Position numbers and translations under genes: made by a program. A stretch of DNA of 64,000 nucleotides from Bradyrhizobium manausense (lineage in GTDB: Bacteria; Pseudomonadota; Alphaproteobacteria; Rhizobiales; Xanthobacteraceae), in NCBI RefSeq assembly GCF_018131105.1, contig NZ_JAFCJI010000002.1, positions 496,001-560,000 of the forward strand, given 5' to 3'. Of this stretch, positions 1-9,250 are shown piece by piece. The notes under the pieces are model-generated. The model was not told the origin of the DNA and did not search any database. It saw only the letters and a program-made list of their open reading frames with translations. Within the stretch, counting starts at the first letter, position 1. Each line of letters opens with the position of its first letter.

Positions 1-42
1 GGTGCCGCCCGCGGCGAGAAGAATCAAGGGGGAGGTGTCCAT
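1..42 (-). CDS. murG: MurG N-terminus (partial)
   Basis: Only the first 14 codons lie in the window. The minus strand from an ATG at 42 reads MDTSPLILLAAGGT, which matches the glycine-rich start of UDP-GlcNAc:lipid I N-acetylglucosaminyltransferase (family pattern LxAGGTGGH). MurG adds GlcNAc to lipid I on the inner face of the membrane to make lipid II. Its place directly after ftsW agrees with dcw order. The rest of the gene is outside the window, so the call depends on this short match plus context. Confidence 0.8.
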   Translation of the reverse strand, partial: MDTSPLILLAAGGT

Positions 43-70
43 AACAGCCCTTTTACAGGGCCTCCGCCGT

Positions 71-143
71 CATTGCGAGCGCAGCGAAGCAATCCAGACT
101 GCCCCGCGGAGGGATTCTGGATTGCTTCGCTGCGCTCGCAATG
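71..143. repeat. Palindromic intergenic repeat, family A (copy 1)
   Basis: Two long inverted arms (CATTGCGAGCGCAGCGAAGC and its near-perfect complement) flank a short GC-rich loop. It fills most of the murG-ftsW spacer. Related copies lie at 11951-12030, 37028-37109, 55474-55560 and 63152-63235, all between genes. It resembles the REP-like elements of Bradyrhizobium genomes. Since it lies inside the dcw cluster it is probably transcribed and could fold into a strong hairpin. Confidence 0.85.
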
Positions 144-150
144 ACGAAAC

Positions 151-1302
151 CTACGCGTAGCTGCGCATCGCGTCGGCGCGGCCGCTGGCTTCCACCTCGG
201 TGCGTGGGCGCAACCGTGTCAACGCCAGCATCATGCCGACGCCATAGGAGAGCGACACGATCGACGAACCGCCGTAGGAAATGAAGGGCAACGTCATGCC
301 CTTGGCGGGGATGAGCTGGAGGTTGACCGACATGTTGATCGCCGCCTGCACGCCGAACAGGATCGCAAGGCCGGACGCCGCGAACCGCGAGAACATGTCC
401 TCATTGGCATAGGCGCGCGACAGGGTGCGGATCACGACGAAGGCGAACAGCGCCAGCATGGCGAGGCACAGGATGATGCCGAACTCTTCGGCGGCAACCG
501 CGAACACGAAGTCGGTATGGCTGTCCGGCAGGCTGCGCTTGGCAATGCCCTCGCCCGGTCCGAGGCCGAACCAGCCGCCGTTGTAGAAGGCCTCCATCGC
601 GGTATCGACCTGGAAGGTGTCGCCGGAGGCGGGATTCATGAAGCGCTTGATGCGGCCTGCGACGTGCGGAACGAACAGGTAGGCGCTGAACAGGCCGGCC
701 GCGCCGAGGCCTGCGAGGCCGAACACCCAGATCATGCGCATGCCCGCGATGAAGAACAGCGAGCCCCACACCATCAGGATCAGCATGGTCTGGCCGAAGT
801 CCGGCTCCATCACCAGCAGCGAGACCAGCATCAACAGCAGCACCAGCGCCATCGAGGTCGCCGGCATCTCCGGCCGCTTGGTCGATTCCGCGAACAGCCA
901 GGCCGCGATGACGACGAAGGACGGCTTGGCGATTTCGGAGGCCTGGATATTGACGCCGAGCAGCGTGATCCAGCGCCGCGAGCCCTTCACCTCGGGACCG
1001 ACAGCGAGCGTCACCACGATCAGGATGATGCTGATCGTGAAGATGATCAGCGCGCTTCGCCTGATCGCGCGCGGCGACAGAAAGGAGACGCCGACCAGCA
1101 CCATGAAGGACGGCGCCAGGAACATCACGTGGCGGCTGAAGAAGTGGAAGGGATCGAGCCCGATGCGGGTCGCAACCGGCGGGCTCGCCGCCAGCGACAG
1201 GATGACGCCGGTCAGCATTAACACCAGGATCGCGCCGAGCAGCGGCTTGTCGACGGTCCACCACCACTCGGTAAAGGGGGTGCGTTCTTCACGGGAGAGC
1301 AT
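151..1302 (-). CDS. ftsW: FtsW, SEDS-family septal peptidoglycan polymerase
   Basis: A 383-residue polytopic membrane protein of the SEDS family. FtsW polymerises lipid II into glycan strands at the division septum with its partner FtsI, also encoded here. Family landmarks are KGSRRWI (about 106-112), EIAKPSFV (123-130), GPGEG (248-252), LPDSHTDFVFA (258-268) and PFISYGGSS (339-347), with about ten hydrophobic segments between them. Length is normal for FtsW. RodA is the main alternative, but the setting between murD and murG indicates FtsW. The gene is flanked on both sides by palindromic repeats (71-143 and 1392-1505), so its mRNA link to its neighbours is less tight than elsewhere in the cluster. 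Confidence 0.96.
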   Translation of the reverse strand: MLSREERTPFTEWWWTVDKPLLGAILVLMLTGVILSLAASPPVATRIGLDPFHFFSRHVMFLAPSFMVLVGVSFLSPRAIRRSALIIFTISIILIVVTLAVGPEVKGSRRWITLLGVNIQASEIAKPSFVVIAAWLFAESTKRPEMPATSMALVLLLMLVSLLVMEPDFGQTMLILMVWGSLFFIAGMRMIWVFGLAGLGAAGLFSAYLFVPHVAGRIKRFMNPASGDTFQVDTAMEAFYNGGWFGLGPGEGIAKRSLPDSHTDFVFAVAAEEFGIILCLAMLALFAFVVIRTLSRAYANEDMFSRFAASGLAILFGVQAAINMSVNLQLIPAKGMTLPFISYGGSSIVSLSYGVGMMLALTRLRPRTEVEASGRADAMRSYA

Positions 1303-1391
1303 GGGCGGCCGCTTTCGGACAGAGGTCCGCCCATTGGTCGCCGAGGTTGGTTACCGGGGGGTTAAGAGAATAGATGAAGTTTTCGGGAGTG

Positions 1392-1505
1392 CGTGCCCCG
1401 GACGCAGCGCAGCGCCCTTGCGGTGCGCTGCAGGGCCCGGGGCCCATGCCGCTGGGTCCCGGCTCTGCGCAGCAGCGTTGCACGCTGCAGCGCGTCCGGG
1501 ACACG
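1392..1505. repeat. Palindromic intergenic repeat, family F
   Basis: Outer arms GTGCCCCGGACGC and GCGTCCGGGACACG enclose a GC-rich interior that contains further small hairpins (GCAGCGC-type arms). It lies between the 131-aa gene and ftsW. No second copy of this family was seen in the window. It is typical of mobile-looking palindromic elements in Bradyrhizobium spacers, which is an inference from memory. Confidence 0.75.
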
Positions 1506-1524
1506 AGACCTCGCGGGGTTGCCC

Positions 1525-1920
1525 CTATTCATAACTGATCGCGACATCCCCGGCGCGCTGATCGCGCTTGTAGACCTGGTCTGCCTCGGGAATGAAACCG
1601 ATCCTGACCGCCCGCTCGCTGCTCCAGGCGACGACGACATCAGGATGCCCGCGGACGCTGACGAAGGTCGGCGTGCTCTCGGGCGAGAATGTCCGGCCCC
1701 GCGGCACGATGCTGGCTTGAGTACTGTCGGGCACCGTCGCTCCGCACGACTTCCAGACCACGACAACCAACTGACTGCCACTTGGGGAGGCGAACAGCTT
1801 CTGGCGAACGACGCGGCATCCGCCGAATTGGTACATGACGCTGTCGATGAGGACGACGCAGAGAAAACCAATGGGAATGGCGAGAGCAGCGATAATTCCG
1901 ATCCAGCGCCGCCGCGACAT
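1525..1920 (-). CDS. Small membrane-anchored protein in the dcw cluster, function unknown
   Basis: A 131-residue protein whose ATG at 1920 lies two bases past the murD stop, so it is almost certainly translated from the dcw mRNA. Residues 7-27 (IGIIAALAIPIGFLCVVLI) form one transmembrane or signal-anchor helix. The remaining roughly 100 residues should be periplasmic and contain Cys35 and Cys59. The stretch SPSGSQLVVVVWKSCGATV resembles small exported proteins with a pattern like SPDGK-VVF-x-CGATT-x-STQVS that I have seen annotated only as hypothetical. The same reading frame extends further upstream inside murD, but that part is antisense-like noise, so the start at 1920 is preferred. No function is assigned. 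Confidence 0.75.
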   Translation of the reverse strand: MSRRRWIGIIAALAIPIGFLCVVLIDSVMYQFGGCRVVRQKLFASPSGSQLVVVVWKSCGATVPDSTQASIVPRGRTFSPESTPTFVSVRGHPDVVVAWSSERAVRIGFIPEADQVYKRDQRAGDVAISYE

Positions 1921-1922
1921 CC

Positions 1923-3320
1923 TTACACCACCGGCTTCACACCCGGCAGCGCCTGCACCAACTCGCGGAACTTGGTGCCGCGAATTTCGAAGTTGCGGTA
2001 CTGGTCGAAGGACGCGCAGGCCGGCGACAGCAGCACGACCGCATCGGGAAGACCCGAGGCTTCCGCATCGCGCGCGGCGTGCTCGACGGCGACGTCGAGC
2101 GTCTGGCTGATCTCGTGCGGGACCGTGCCGAGCGTGCCCGAAAACTCCTGCGCGGCCTCGCCGATCAGATAGGCTTTTCGGATACGCGGGAAGTAGCCGG
2201 TCAGGCCAGTGATGCCACCCGCCTTCGGCTTGCCGCCGGCGATCCAGAAAATGTCGGCAAAGGACGACAGCGCGTGCGCGGTGGCGTCCGCATTGGTGCC
2301 CTTGGAGTCGTTGACAAACAGCACGTTGCCGCGGCGGCCGACCTGCTCCATGCGATGCGCTAGGCCCGGAAAGCTGCGCAGGCCGTTCTGCAGCACGTCC
2401 CGGTCGATGCCCATCGCCAGCGCGGCCGCGGCCGCACACGCCGCGTTCTGCGCATTGTGAAGGCCGCGCAGCGAACCGATGCCGCCGAGCGTGGCGATCT
2501 CGCTGCGGGCGCCACCAGCGGTGCGCACGATGGTGCCGTGCTCGACATGAATGCCCGAAGCCAGCGGATTCTTGACGGAGATGCGCACCACATTCTTGCC
2601 GGCGCGGTCGAGCCGGTCAGCAATGTCGCGACAATAGCCATCATCGACGCCGACGATCGAGGTGCCGCCCGCCTGCACCCCCGCAACGAGGCGCTCCTTC
2701 ACGGCGGCGTAACGTTCGATCGTGCCGTGGCGATCGATGTGATCCTCGCTGACATTGAGCAAGATGCCGACAGAGGGATCGAGCGAGGGTGTGAGGTCGA
2801 TCTGGTAGGACGACATCTCGATGACGTGGACGCGGCCCATGCGCGGCGGCTCCAGCGACAGGATCGCAGTGCCGATATTGCCGCCCATCTGGGTGTCGTA
2901 GCCGGCGACCTTGGTGAGATGCGCGATCAGGGCCGTCGTGGTGGACTTGCCGTTGGTGCCTGTGATCGCGACGAACGGCGCATTCGGCGCGTGGCGGCGC
3001 CGCTCGCGGCAGAACAGCTCGATGTCGCCGATCACCTCGCAGCCCGCCTCGCGCGCTTTCAGCACGCTCCAGTGCGGCACGGGATGGGTCAGCGGCACGC
3101 CGGGCGCGAGTACCAGCGCTGCGAAATTCGCCCAGGAGACGTTGCGCAGATCGGCGGTGATGAAACCGGCCTGAGCCGCCTTGGCGACGTTCTCGGCATT
3201 ATCATCGGCCGCGATCACCTCGGCCCCACCGGCCTTCAGCGCGTGGCAGGACGCTAGCCCCGAGCCGCCGAGGCCGAACACCGCGACCGTCTTGCCAGCA
3301 AAGGATGTAACCGGGATCAT
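1923..3320 (-). CDS. murD: MurD, UDP-MurNAc-L-Ala:D-Glu ligase
   Basis: A 465-residue cytoplasmic Mur ligase that adds D-glutamate to UDP-MurNAc-L-alanine using ATP. The N-terminal Rossmann-type region has VFGLGGSGLA (14-23). The P-loop ITGTNGKSTT lies at 119-128, followed by the central-domain signature NVSEDHIDRHG (189-199) and the C-terminal FVNDSKGTNADAT motif. Length is normal. It is 10 bp downstream of mraY and 2 bp upstream of the 131-aa gene, consistent with one transcript. Confidence 0.97.
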   Translation of the reverse strand: MIPVTSFAGKTVAVFGLGGSGLASCHALKAGGAEVIAADDNAENVAKAAQAGFITADLRNVSWANFAALVLAPGVPLTHPVPHWSVLKAREAGCEVIGDIELFCRERRRHAPNAPFVAITGTNGKSTTTALIAHLTKVAGYDTQMGGNIGTAILSLEPPRMGRVHVIEMSSYQIDLTPSLDPSVGILLNVSEDHIDRHGTIERYAAVKERLVAGVQAGGTSIVGVDDGYCRDIADRLDRAGKNVVRISVKNPLASGIHVEHGTIVRTAGGARSEIATLGGIGSLRGLHNAQNAACAAAAALAMGIDRDVLQNGLRSFPGLAHRMEQVGRRGNVLFVNDSKGTNADATAHALSSFADIFWIAGGKPKAGGITGLTGYFPRIRKAYLIGEAAQEFSGTLGTVPHEISQTLDVAVEHAARDAEASGLPDAVVLLSPACASFDQYRNFEIRGTKFRELVQALPGVKPVV

Positions 3321-3330
3321 CGCGGGACCG

Positions 3331-4434
3331 TCAGCGCAGCTTCAGCGTGGAAAGGCCGGCGAGCGCCAGCATCACCGAGATGATCCAGAAGCGGATCACG
3401 ATCTGCGGCTCGGTCCAGCCGAGTTGCTCGAAATGATGGTGGATCGGCGCCATGCGGAAGATGCGCTTGCCCGTCAGCTTGAACGACACCACTTGCACGA
3501 TGACCGAGACCGCCTCCAGCACGAACAGACCGCCGATCACCGCGAGCACGATCTCGTGCTTCACCGCGACCGCGATCGCACCCAGCATGCCGCCCAGCGC
3601 GAGCGAGCCGGTGTCACCCATGAAGATCGAGGCCGGCGGCGCGTTGAACCAGAGGAAGCCCAGGCCGGCGCCCAACAGCGCCCCGCAAAGCACGGCAAGC
3701 TCGCCGGTACCGGCAACATATTTGATCTGGAGATAGTCGGCGAACACGGCGTTGCCGGCGAGATAGGCGATCATCGCAAAGCTCGCTGTCGCGATCATCA
3801 CCGGCACGATGGCGAGGCCGTCGAGACCGTCGGTGAGGTTCACCGCATTGCCGGCGCCGACGATGACGAAAGCGCCGAACACGACGAAGAACCAGCCGAA
3901 ATGCAGCACGGTGTCCTTCAGGAAGGGAATCGTCAGAGCGGTCGATGCGGGATCGCGATTCAGCCGCACCAGCGCGTAGCAGGCCACAAGCGCGATGATT
4001 CCTTCAATGAGCAGACGCAGCTTGCCGCCGAAACCGCTCGTGGTCTGCTTGGTCACCTTCAGGTAATCGTCATAGAAGCCGACGAAACCGAAGCCGAGCG
4101 TCACCGCCAGCACGATCCAGACATAGGGATTGAGCGGGTTGCACCACAGCACGGTGCCGACCGTGAGGCCCGACAGGATCATCAGCCCGCCCATGGTGGG
4201 CGTGCCCTTCTTGGCCAGATGCGATTGCGGACCGTCGGTGCGGATCGGCTGGCCCTTGCCCTGGCGGATGCGCAAATGATCGATGATCCAGGGCCCGAAC
4301 AGGAACACGAACAGCGCGCCGGTGACGATGGCGCCGCCGGTGCGGAAGGTGATGTAGCGGAATACGTTCAGTACGGTGCGCACTGCACCGAAGCCCGGAA
4401 ATGTGTTGGAGAGGTCGATCAGCCAGTAAAACAT
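3331..4434 (-). CDS. mraY: MraY, phospho-MurNAc-pentapeptide transferase
   Basis: A 367-residue polytopic membrane enzyme that transfers phospho-MurNAc-pentapeptide to undecaprenyl phosphate, forming lipid I. Diagnostic motifs are KKGTPTMGG (75-83), YDDYLKV (121-127) with the catalytic Asp pair, NAVNLTDGLDGLA (196-208), FMGDTGSLALGG, and the C-terminal APIHHHFE histidine loop. Length matches the family. It lies 162 bp downstream of murF, the longest gap within the Mur block, and 10 bp before murD. Confidence 0.97.
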   Translation of the reverse strand: MFYWLIDLSNTFPGFGAVRTVLNVFRYITFRTGGAIVTGALFVFLFGPWIIDHLRIRQGKGQPIRTDGPQSHLAKKGTPTMGGLMILSGLTVGTVLWCNPLNPYVWIVLAVTLGFGFVGFYDDYLKVTKQTTSGFGGKLRLLIEGIIALVACYALVRLNRDPASTALTIPFLKDTVLHFGWFFVVFGAFVIVGAGNAVNLTDGLDGLAIVPVMIATASFAMIAYLAGNAVFADYLQIKYVAGTGELAVLCGALLGAGLGFLWFNAPPASIFMGDTGSLALGGMLGAIAVAVKHEIVLAVIGGLFVLEAVSVIVQVVSFKLTGKRIFRMAPIHHHFEQLGWTEPQIVIRFWIISVMLALAGLSTLKLR

Positions 4435-4596
4435 TCAGTCGGTCCTATGGCGCCTGTTGCACGCGGCCTTCGCGATGGCCTCAACGTGTCTCACGCGCGT
4501 TCTCTGGTCTTCGTCATGGGGTCGGGCGACCTCAAAGAAACCGGACGGCGGCGCGCCGCAAAGGGTGGGATTCGGGAACTGCGCCTTCCAAGCAGT

Positions 4597-5976
4597 TTAC
4601 GCCTTTGCCTGCAAGGCGGCCACTAGGGCAGGCACAAACTTGTTGACCCAGAACATCTTCTTGCTGCCCTTGACAACCACGACATCGCCTGCCTTCAGCA
4701 GGCCCGCGACCTCACCCGGCTTCAGCGTGGCGGGATCGTCGTGCCAGCCGAGCCCCTTGCCGGCGGGAAGCGCGTCATAGAGGTGCCGCATCAGCGGACC
4801 GACGCAATAGATGCCGTCGATGCCGTGGAGATGCGTGGTCAGCGCGGTGTGGTAGCTCGGTGCGTCCTCGCCCAATTCCAGCATGTCGCCGAGCACCGCA
4901 ATGCGACGGCCGCCGGTCATGTTGCGCGCCTGCAAGCTTTGCAGCGCGGCAGCAACACTCGCCGGATTGCCGTTAAAGCTGTCGTCGATCACGGTGACAC
5001 CGCCGACCGCCTGCTCGACGCCGCGGCCGGTCATGATCCCCACGCGATCGAGCTTGATGGCAAGCGTCGCGACGTCGAGATGCGCGGCGTGAACCGAGGC
5101 GAGCGCGGCGAGCGCGTTCTGCACGCGATGCGGCGCGCCCGGGGTCAGGCTGAAGGCGATCTCCTTCTTGCCGATTTTGGCCACGACCTGCCAGCTCTCG
5201 CCATGCGGTGCGTGTTTCACCTCGTGCACCTCGGCCTTTTCACCGAAGCGCACCACCTTGCCCTTCCAGTCCGGCGCCTTGATCCCGGCCGGCAGCACCA
5301 GCACGCCACCCTCGGACAGGCCGAGTGCAATCGACACTTTCTCGCGCCTGATGGCATCGAGCGAGCCGAGCTTTTCGAGATGCACCGGCTGGACGTTGAC
5401 GACGAGCGCGACAGTCGGTCGCGTCAATTCGCTGAGTCGCGCGATCTCACCTAGCTGGTTCATGCCCATCTCGACGACCCAGAGGCTGGCATCGGGCCGG
5501 GCGTTGCACAGCGTCAGCGGCACGCCCCAGAAATTGTTGAAGCTCGACGGGCTCGCATAGGCATTAGGGTAAGCACCGAGGAATTCCTTGGTGCTGGTCT
5601 TGCCCGCGCTGCCGGTGAGCCCGATCACCGGACCATTGAAGCGTGCGCGCGCGGCACGCGCGAGCCCCCAGAGACCGTCGATCAGCGTATCCTTGACGAT
5701 GATCTGCGGAACACCGATCCCTGCGATCTCGTGCGGCACGATCATGGCGACCGCGCCTGAGGCTTCCGCCTTGTCCGCGAACTCCCAGCCGTCGCGCGCG
5801 CTGGCGAAAGCCGAGATGAAGCCGCCGCTCGGCGTGCCTGATAGCGCGACAAAGAGACTGCCCGGCTTCACCAGGCGACTGTCCTGGGTGACGAAGTCGA
5901 TCGGCGTGTCCGGGAATGATCCGGCCGCGCCCAGCGCACGCGCCACCTCGGCAACCGTCCATAGTGGCCCGCTCAT
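4597..5976 (-). CDS. murF: MurF, UDP-MurNAc-tripeptide:D-Ala-D-Ala ligase
   Basis: A 459-residue ATP-dependent ligase that adds D-Ala-D-Ala to complete the UDP-MurNAc-pentapeptide. The P-loop GLTGSAGKTSTKEF starts near residue 119. The N-terminal MurF domain contains TQDSRLVKPGSLFVAL (30-45), the central domain has NFWGVPLTLCN, and the C-terminal part has VIDDSFNGNPASV, VLGDMLELG and the final VVVKGSKK. The start ATG overlaps the murE stop in an ATGA, implying translational coupling. Confidence 0.97.
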   Translation of the reverse strand: MSGPLWTVAEVARALGAAGSFPDTPIDFVTQDSRLVKPGSLFVALSGTPSGGFISAFASARDGWEFADKAEASGAVAMIVPHEIAGIGVPQIIVKDTLIDGLWGLARAARARFNGPVIGLTGSAGKTSTKEFLGAYPNAYASPSSFNNFWGVPLTLCNARPDASLWVVEMGMNQLGEIARLSELTRPTVALVVNVQPVHLEKLGSLDAIRREKVSIALGLSEGGVLVLPAGIKAPDWKGKVVRFGEKAEVHEVKHAPHGESWQVVAKIGKKEIAFSLTPGAPHRVQNALAALASVHAAHLDVATLAIKLDRVGIMTGRGVEQAVGGVTVIDDSFNGNPASVAAALQSLQARNMTGGRRIAVLGDMLELGEDAPSYHTALTTHLHGIDGIYCVGPLMRHLYDALPAGKGLGWHDDPATLKPGEVAGLLKAGDVVVVKGSKKMFWVNKFVPALVAALQAKA

Positions 5977-7430
5977 GCGACCCTCGTTGCTAATGCGGCG
6001 GCAACCGCCTCATGATCACTGAACGGCAGGACCTCGCCGCCGACGATCTGCCCGGTCTCGTGGCCCTTGCCGGCGACGAGCAGCGCATCGCCATCTTCCA
6101 GCTCTTCGATCGCGGCACGGATCGCGGCCGCGCGATCACCGATTTCGCGCGCGCCCTTGGCAGTGGCGAGGATCGCCGCGCGAATAACTTCCGGCTTCTC
6201 GCTACGCGGATTGTCGTCGGTGATGATGACACGATCGGCATTTTCCGCCGCGATCTCGCCCATGATCGGGCGCTTGCCGGCATCGCGGTCGCCGCCGGCG
6301 CCGAACACGACGATCAGCCTGCGCCTGGCATAGGGCCGCAGCGCCTGCAGCGCCTTCGCGAGCGCATCGGGCTTGTGCGCATAATCGACGAAAACAGGCG
6401 CGCCGTTGCGCTCGCCGACGCGCTCGAGGCGGCCCTTGGCGCCTTCGAGATGTTCGAGGCTCGCAAACACATCGGCCGCATCGCTGCCGGTGCCGATGGC
6501 GAGGCCGGCCGAGACCAGCGCGTTCTCGATCTGGAATTCGCCGACCAGCGGCAACCGCACCGCATAGGCCCTGTCGCGATGTACGAGCGAAAGCTCTTGA
6601 GCGAAGCCTGAGACCTCGGCATTGACCAGCCGGATGCCCTCGCCTGCCCCATCACCATTGCGACCCACCGCCATCACGCGCAGACCGCGTGCCTGAGCAA
6701 CACTGATCGCTTCGGCCGAGCACTCATGGTCGGCCGAAATCACCGCCGCGCCGCCCGGCGGAACGAGTTCGCGGAACAGCCGGAGTTTTGCGGCGAGGTA
6801 ATGCGCAACGGTCGGATGGTAATCCATGTGGTCGCGCGTGAGATTGGTGAAGCCGCCGGCGGAGACACGCACGCCATCGAGGCGATATTGGTCGAGGCCA
6901 TGCGACGACGCCTCGAACGCGAGATGCGTGACGCCGTCGCGCGCGATCTCATCGAGTTGCCGGTGCAGCGCGATCGGATCCGGCGTGGTCAGTGATCCGT
7001 AGACGGTGCGCTTGGGCGAGACGAGGCCGATGGTGCCGATGCTGGCCGAAGCATGGCCCGACCGCTCCCAGATCTGGCGCGTGAACGCTGCAACCGAGGT
7101 CTTGCCGCTGGTTCCCGTTACCGCCGCGATCGTCGCAGGCTGCGCCGGGAAGAAATTCGCCGCAGCCAGTGCCAGCGCGCGACGCGGATTGGCTGTTACG
7201 ATGAACGGCACCTTGCAGCCATCAGGCGCATGATCGCCGACCACGGCCGCTGCACCGGCCGCAATGGCCGCATCGATGAAGCGCGCACCGTCGGTCTTGC
7301 TGCCCGCCAGCGCGAAGAAGAGATCGCCAGGCTTGACCACGCGGCTGTCGAGCGCAATGCCTGTTACCTCGAGCGCCGCGACGGCGGGCTCGATTGCGGC
7401 ATCATTGCCTAAGAGGTCACGCAGCTTCAT
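5973..7430 (-). CDS. murE: MurE, UDP-MurNAc-L-Ala-D-Glu:meso-DAP ligase
   Basis: A 485-residue Mur ligase that adds the third amino acid of the stem peptide. The N-terminal DSRVVKPGDLFFAL motif (28-41), the P-loop AVTGTSGKTSVA, FVDYAHKPDALAKAL and the closing AGKGHETGQ are all present. The DDNPRSE segment is the motif associated with meso-diaminopimelate rather than lysine specificity, as expected for a Gram-negative. It ends in a 4-bp overlap with murF and begins 80 bp downstream of ftsI. Confidence 0.97.
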   Translation of the reverse strand: MKLRDLLGNDAAIEPAVAALEVTGIALDSRVVKPGDLFFALAGSKTDGARFIDAAIAAGAAAVVGDHAPDGCKVPFIVTANPRRALALAAANFFPAQPATIAAVTGTSGKTSVAAFTRQIWERSGHASASIGTIGLVSPKRTVYGSLTTPDPIALHRQLDEIARDGVTHLAFEASSHGLDQYRLDGVRVSAGGFTNLTRDHMDYHPTVAHYLAAKLRLFRELVPPGGAAVISADHECSAEAISVAQARGLRVMAVGRNGDGAGEGIRLVNAEVSGFAQELSLVHRDRAYAVRLPLVGEFQIENALVSAGLAIGTGSDAADVFASLEHLEGAKGRLERVGERNGAPVFVDYAHKPDALAKALQALRPYARRRLIVVFGAGGDRDAGKRPIMGEIAAENADRVIITDDNPRSEKPEVIRAAILATAKGAREIGDRAAAIRAAIEELEDGDALLVAGKGHETGQIVGGEVLPFSDHEAVAAALATRVA

Positions 7431-7510
7431 GGTCTTCCAGTTGCCGTGCCGGAAAGCCGAATCCGGGGAAAAATCCCCGACTCAGCAGCGGCTACGGCCT
7501 ACCCGATTGA

Positions 7511-9250
7511 TTACTGGGTTGTCCTGGATGCTGCAAGAATAAGGCGCTCCGCAGGCGGCAGGTCGTAGCGGGGCTCGATGCCGAGCAGCGGTCCGATACG
7601 GGTTATGACGTTGCCTGCCGTGGGAACGGCGTTCCAGCCCGAGGTGATGAAGCCGTAGGTTTCCTTCAGCGGCTGCGGCTCGTCGAGCATGATCAGGAGC
7701 TGGTATTTCGGCTTGTCCGCCGGCAGGATCGCGGTGAACGCCGTCAGCACCCGCTTCTTGGCATAGCGGCCGTTGACCACCTTTTCTGCAGTGCCGGTCT
7801 TGCCGCCAATGTAGTAGCCGGGAACATTCGCCTTCTTGGCGGTGCCGATCTCTGCGTTCAGCCGCATCAGGAACCGCATCTTGTCCGAGGTCTCGGGCTT
7901 GATCACGCGCTTTGCGATCGCTCGCGCTTCCTCTTCGGAGCGCTTGAGGAAGGTCGGGGGAATCAGAAGGCCGCCATTGGCGAGCGCGCTGACACCCATC
8001 ACCGCCTGCAGTGGCGCGACCGCAATGCCGTGACCAAAGGAGATGGTGATGGTGTTCAGGTCGCTCCAACGTCGCGGCAGGATCGGCGAGGCGCTTTCCG
8101 GCAGCTCGGTGCGCAGCCGGTCCATCTGGCCCATCTTGCGCAGGAACGCCTTGTGCGCCTCCACCCCCTGCGCCAGCGCGATGCGCGCCGCGCCGACGTT
8201 GGAGGAGAAGGTGAATACCTCTTTCATGTTGAGAAAGCGGCCCTTCGGCTCGTCGTCATGAATCGCGAATTTGCCGTAGTGCAGCGGTCCGCGCGCGTCC
8301 CACAGCGAATCCAGACCGTACTTGCCGGTGTCGAGCGCCATCGCCAGCGTGAACGCCTTGAAGGTCGAGCCCATCTCGTAGACGCCGGTGGTCAGGCGGT
8401 TGATGCGATCGGGGTCGTGCACTTCCTTCGGGTTGTTGGGATCGAAGTCGGGCAACGACACCATCGCGATGACCTCGCCGGTGTTGACATTGGTCACGAG
8501 GCCGGAGGCCGCCTTGGCGTGGAACTTCTCCTTGGCCTTGAGCAACTCATCGCGCAGCGCGTGCTCCACCCGCAGATCGACCGAGAGCTCGACCGGCTTC
8601 TGAAGCCGATCGATGGCAAAGCCGGCGCGGTGGAGATCGGCGAGGCCCTGATTGTCGAGCCACTTCTCCATGCCGGCAATGCCCTGGTTGTCGATGTTGA
8701 CGAGACCGATGAGGTGGGCGACCTCGTTGCCGGTTGGATAGACGCGCTTGTTCTCACGCAGGAAGCCGATGCCGGGCAAGCCGAGCTTGTGAATGTCCTG
8801 CTGCTGTTTCGCCGTGATCTCGCGCTTCAGCCAGACGAAGCCCTTGCGCGACGACAGCCGCTCGCGCACCTCGGCCTCGTCGAGATCGGGCACGGTCGCG
8901 GTCAGAAGCTCGATCGCCTCGTCCTTGTCGATGATGCGGCGCGGCTCGCCGAACATGCTGGCGGCCTTGACGTCGGTTGCGAGGATCGCGCCGTTGCGGT
9001 CGACGATGTCGGGCCGCGCGGTCGCAACCACTTCCTGCGAGGCGGCGCGACGCGCGCTGTGGGCATCGGCGCCGATCGCGAACATCACAAGCCGGCCGCC
9101 GATCAGGGCGTAGACGGTGGCAAAGGCCAGCATCGCAAGGCCAACGCGCGCGCGCGCCTTGGCGGCGCGATCGACATTGCGCCCGTAGAGCAGGCTGCGG
9201 ATCAGACGCTGACGCCAGGGTTCTGTGGGTTTGACCGGAACAGCGCTCAT
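7511..9250 (-). CDS. ftsI: FtsI (PBP3), septal transpeptidase
   Basis: A 579-residue class B penicillin-binding protein that cross-links septal peptidoglycan alongside FtsW. A cytoplasmic N-terminus is followed by one transmembrane helix (about 37-58), a pedestal domain, and a transpeptidase domain with Ser295-Thr-Phe-Lys298, Ser349-Ser-Asn351 and Lys484-Thr-Gly486. Length is usual for FtsI. The ATG at 9250 overlaps the ftsL stop by 4 bp, linking production of the two division partners. Confidence 0.97.
   Translation of the reverse strand: MSAVPVKPTEPWRQRLIRSLLYGRNVDRAAKARARVGLAMLAFATVYALIGGRLVMFAIGADAHSARRAASQEVVATARPDIVDRNGAILATDVKAASMFGEPRRIIDKDEAIELLTATVPDLDEAEVRERLSSRKGFVWLKREITAKQQQDIHKLGLPGIGFLRENKRVYPTGNEVAHLIGLVNIDNQGIAGMEKWLDNQGLADLHRAGFAIDRLQKPVELSVDLRVEHALRDELLKAKEKFHAKAASGLVTNVNTGEVIAMVSLPDFDPNNPKEVHDPDRINRLTTGVYEMGSTFKAFTLAMALDTGKYGLDSLWDARGPLHYGKFAIHDDEPKGRFLNMKEVFTFSSNVGAARIALAQGVEAHKAFLRKMGQMDRLRTELPESASPILPRRWSDLNTITISFGHGIAVAPLQAVMGVSALANGGLLIPPTFLKRSEEEARAIAKRVIKPETSDKMRFLMRLNAEIGTAKKANVPGYYIGGKTGTAEKVVNGRYAKKRVLTAFTAILPADKPKYQLLIMLDEPQPLKETYGFITSGWNAVPTAGNVITRIGPLLGIEPRYDLPPAERLILAASRTTQ

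Noticed and set aside
3181..4626. A 481-codon plus-strand frame opposite murD and mraY
   Set aside because: High-GC antisense frame rich in His, Asp, Arg and Gln; mraY and murD on the other strand are unambiguous.
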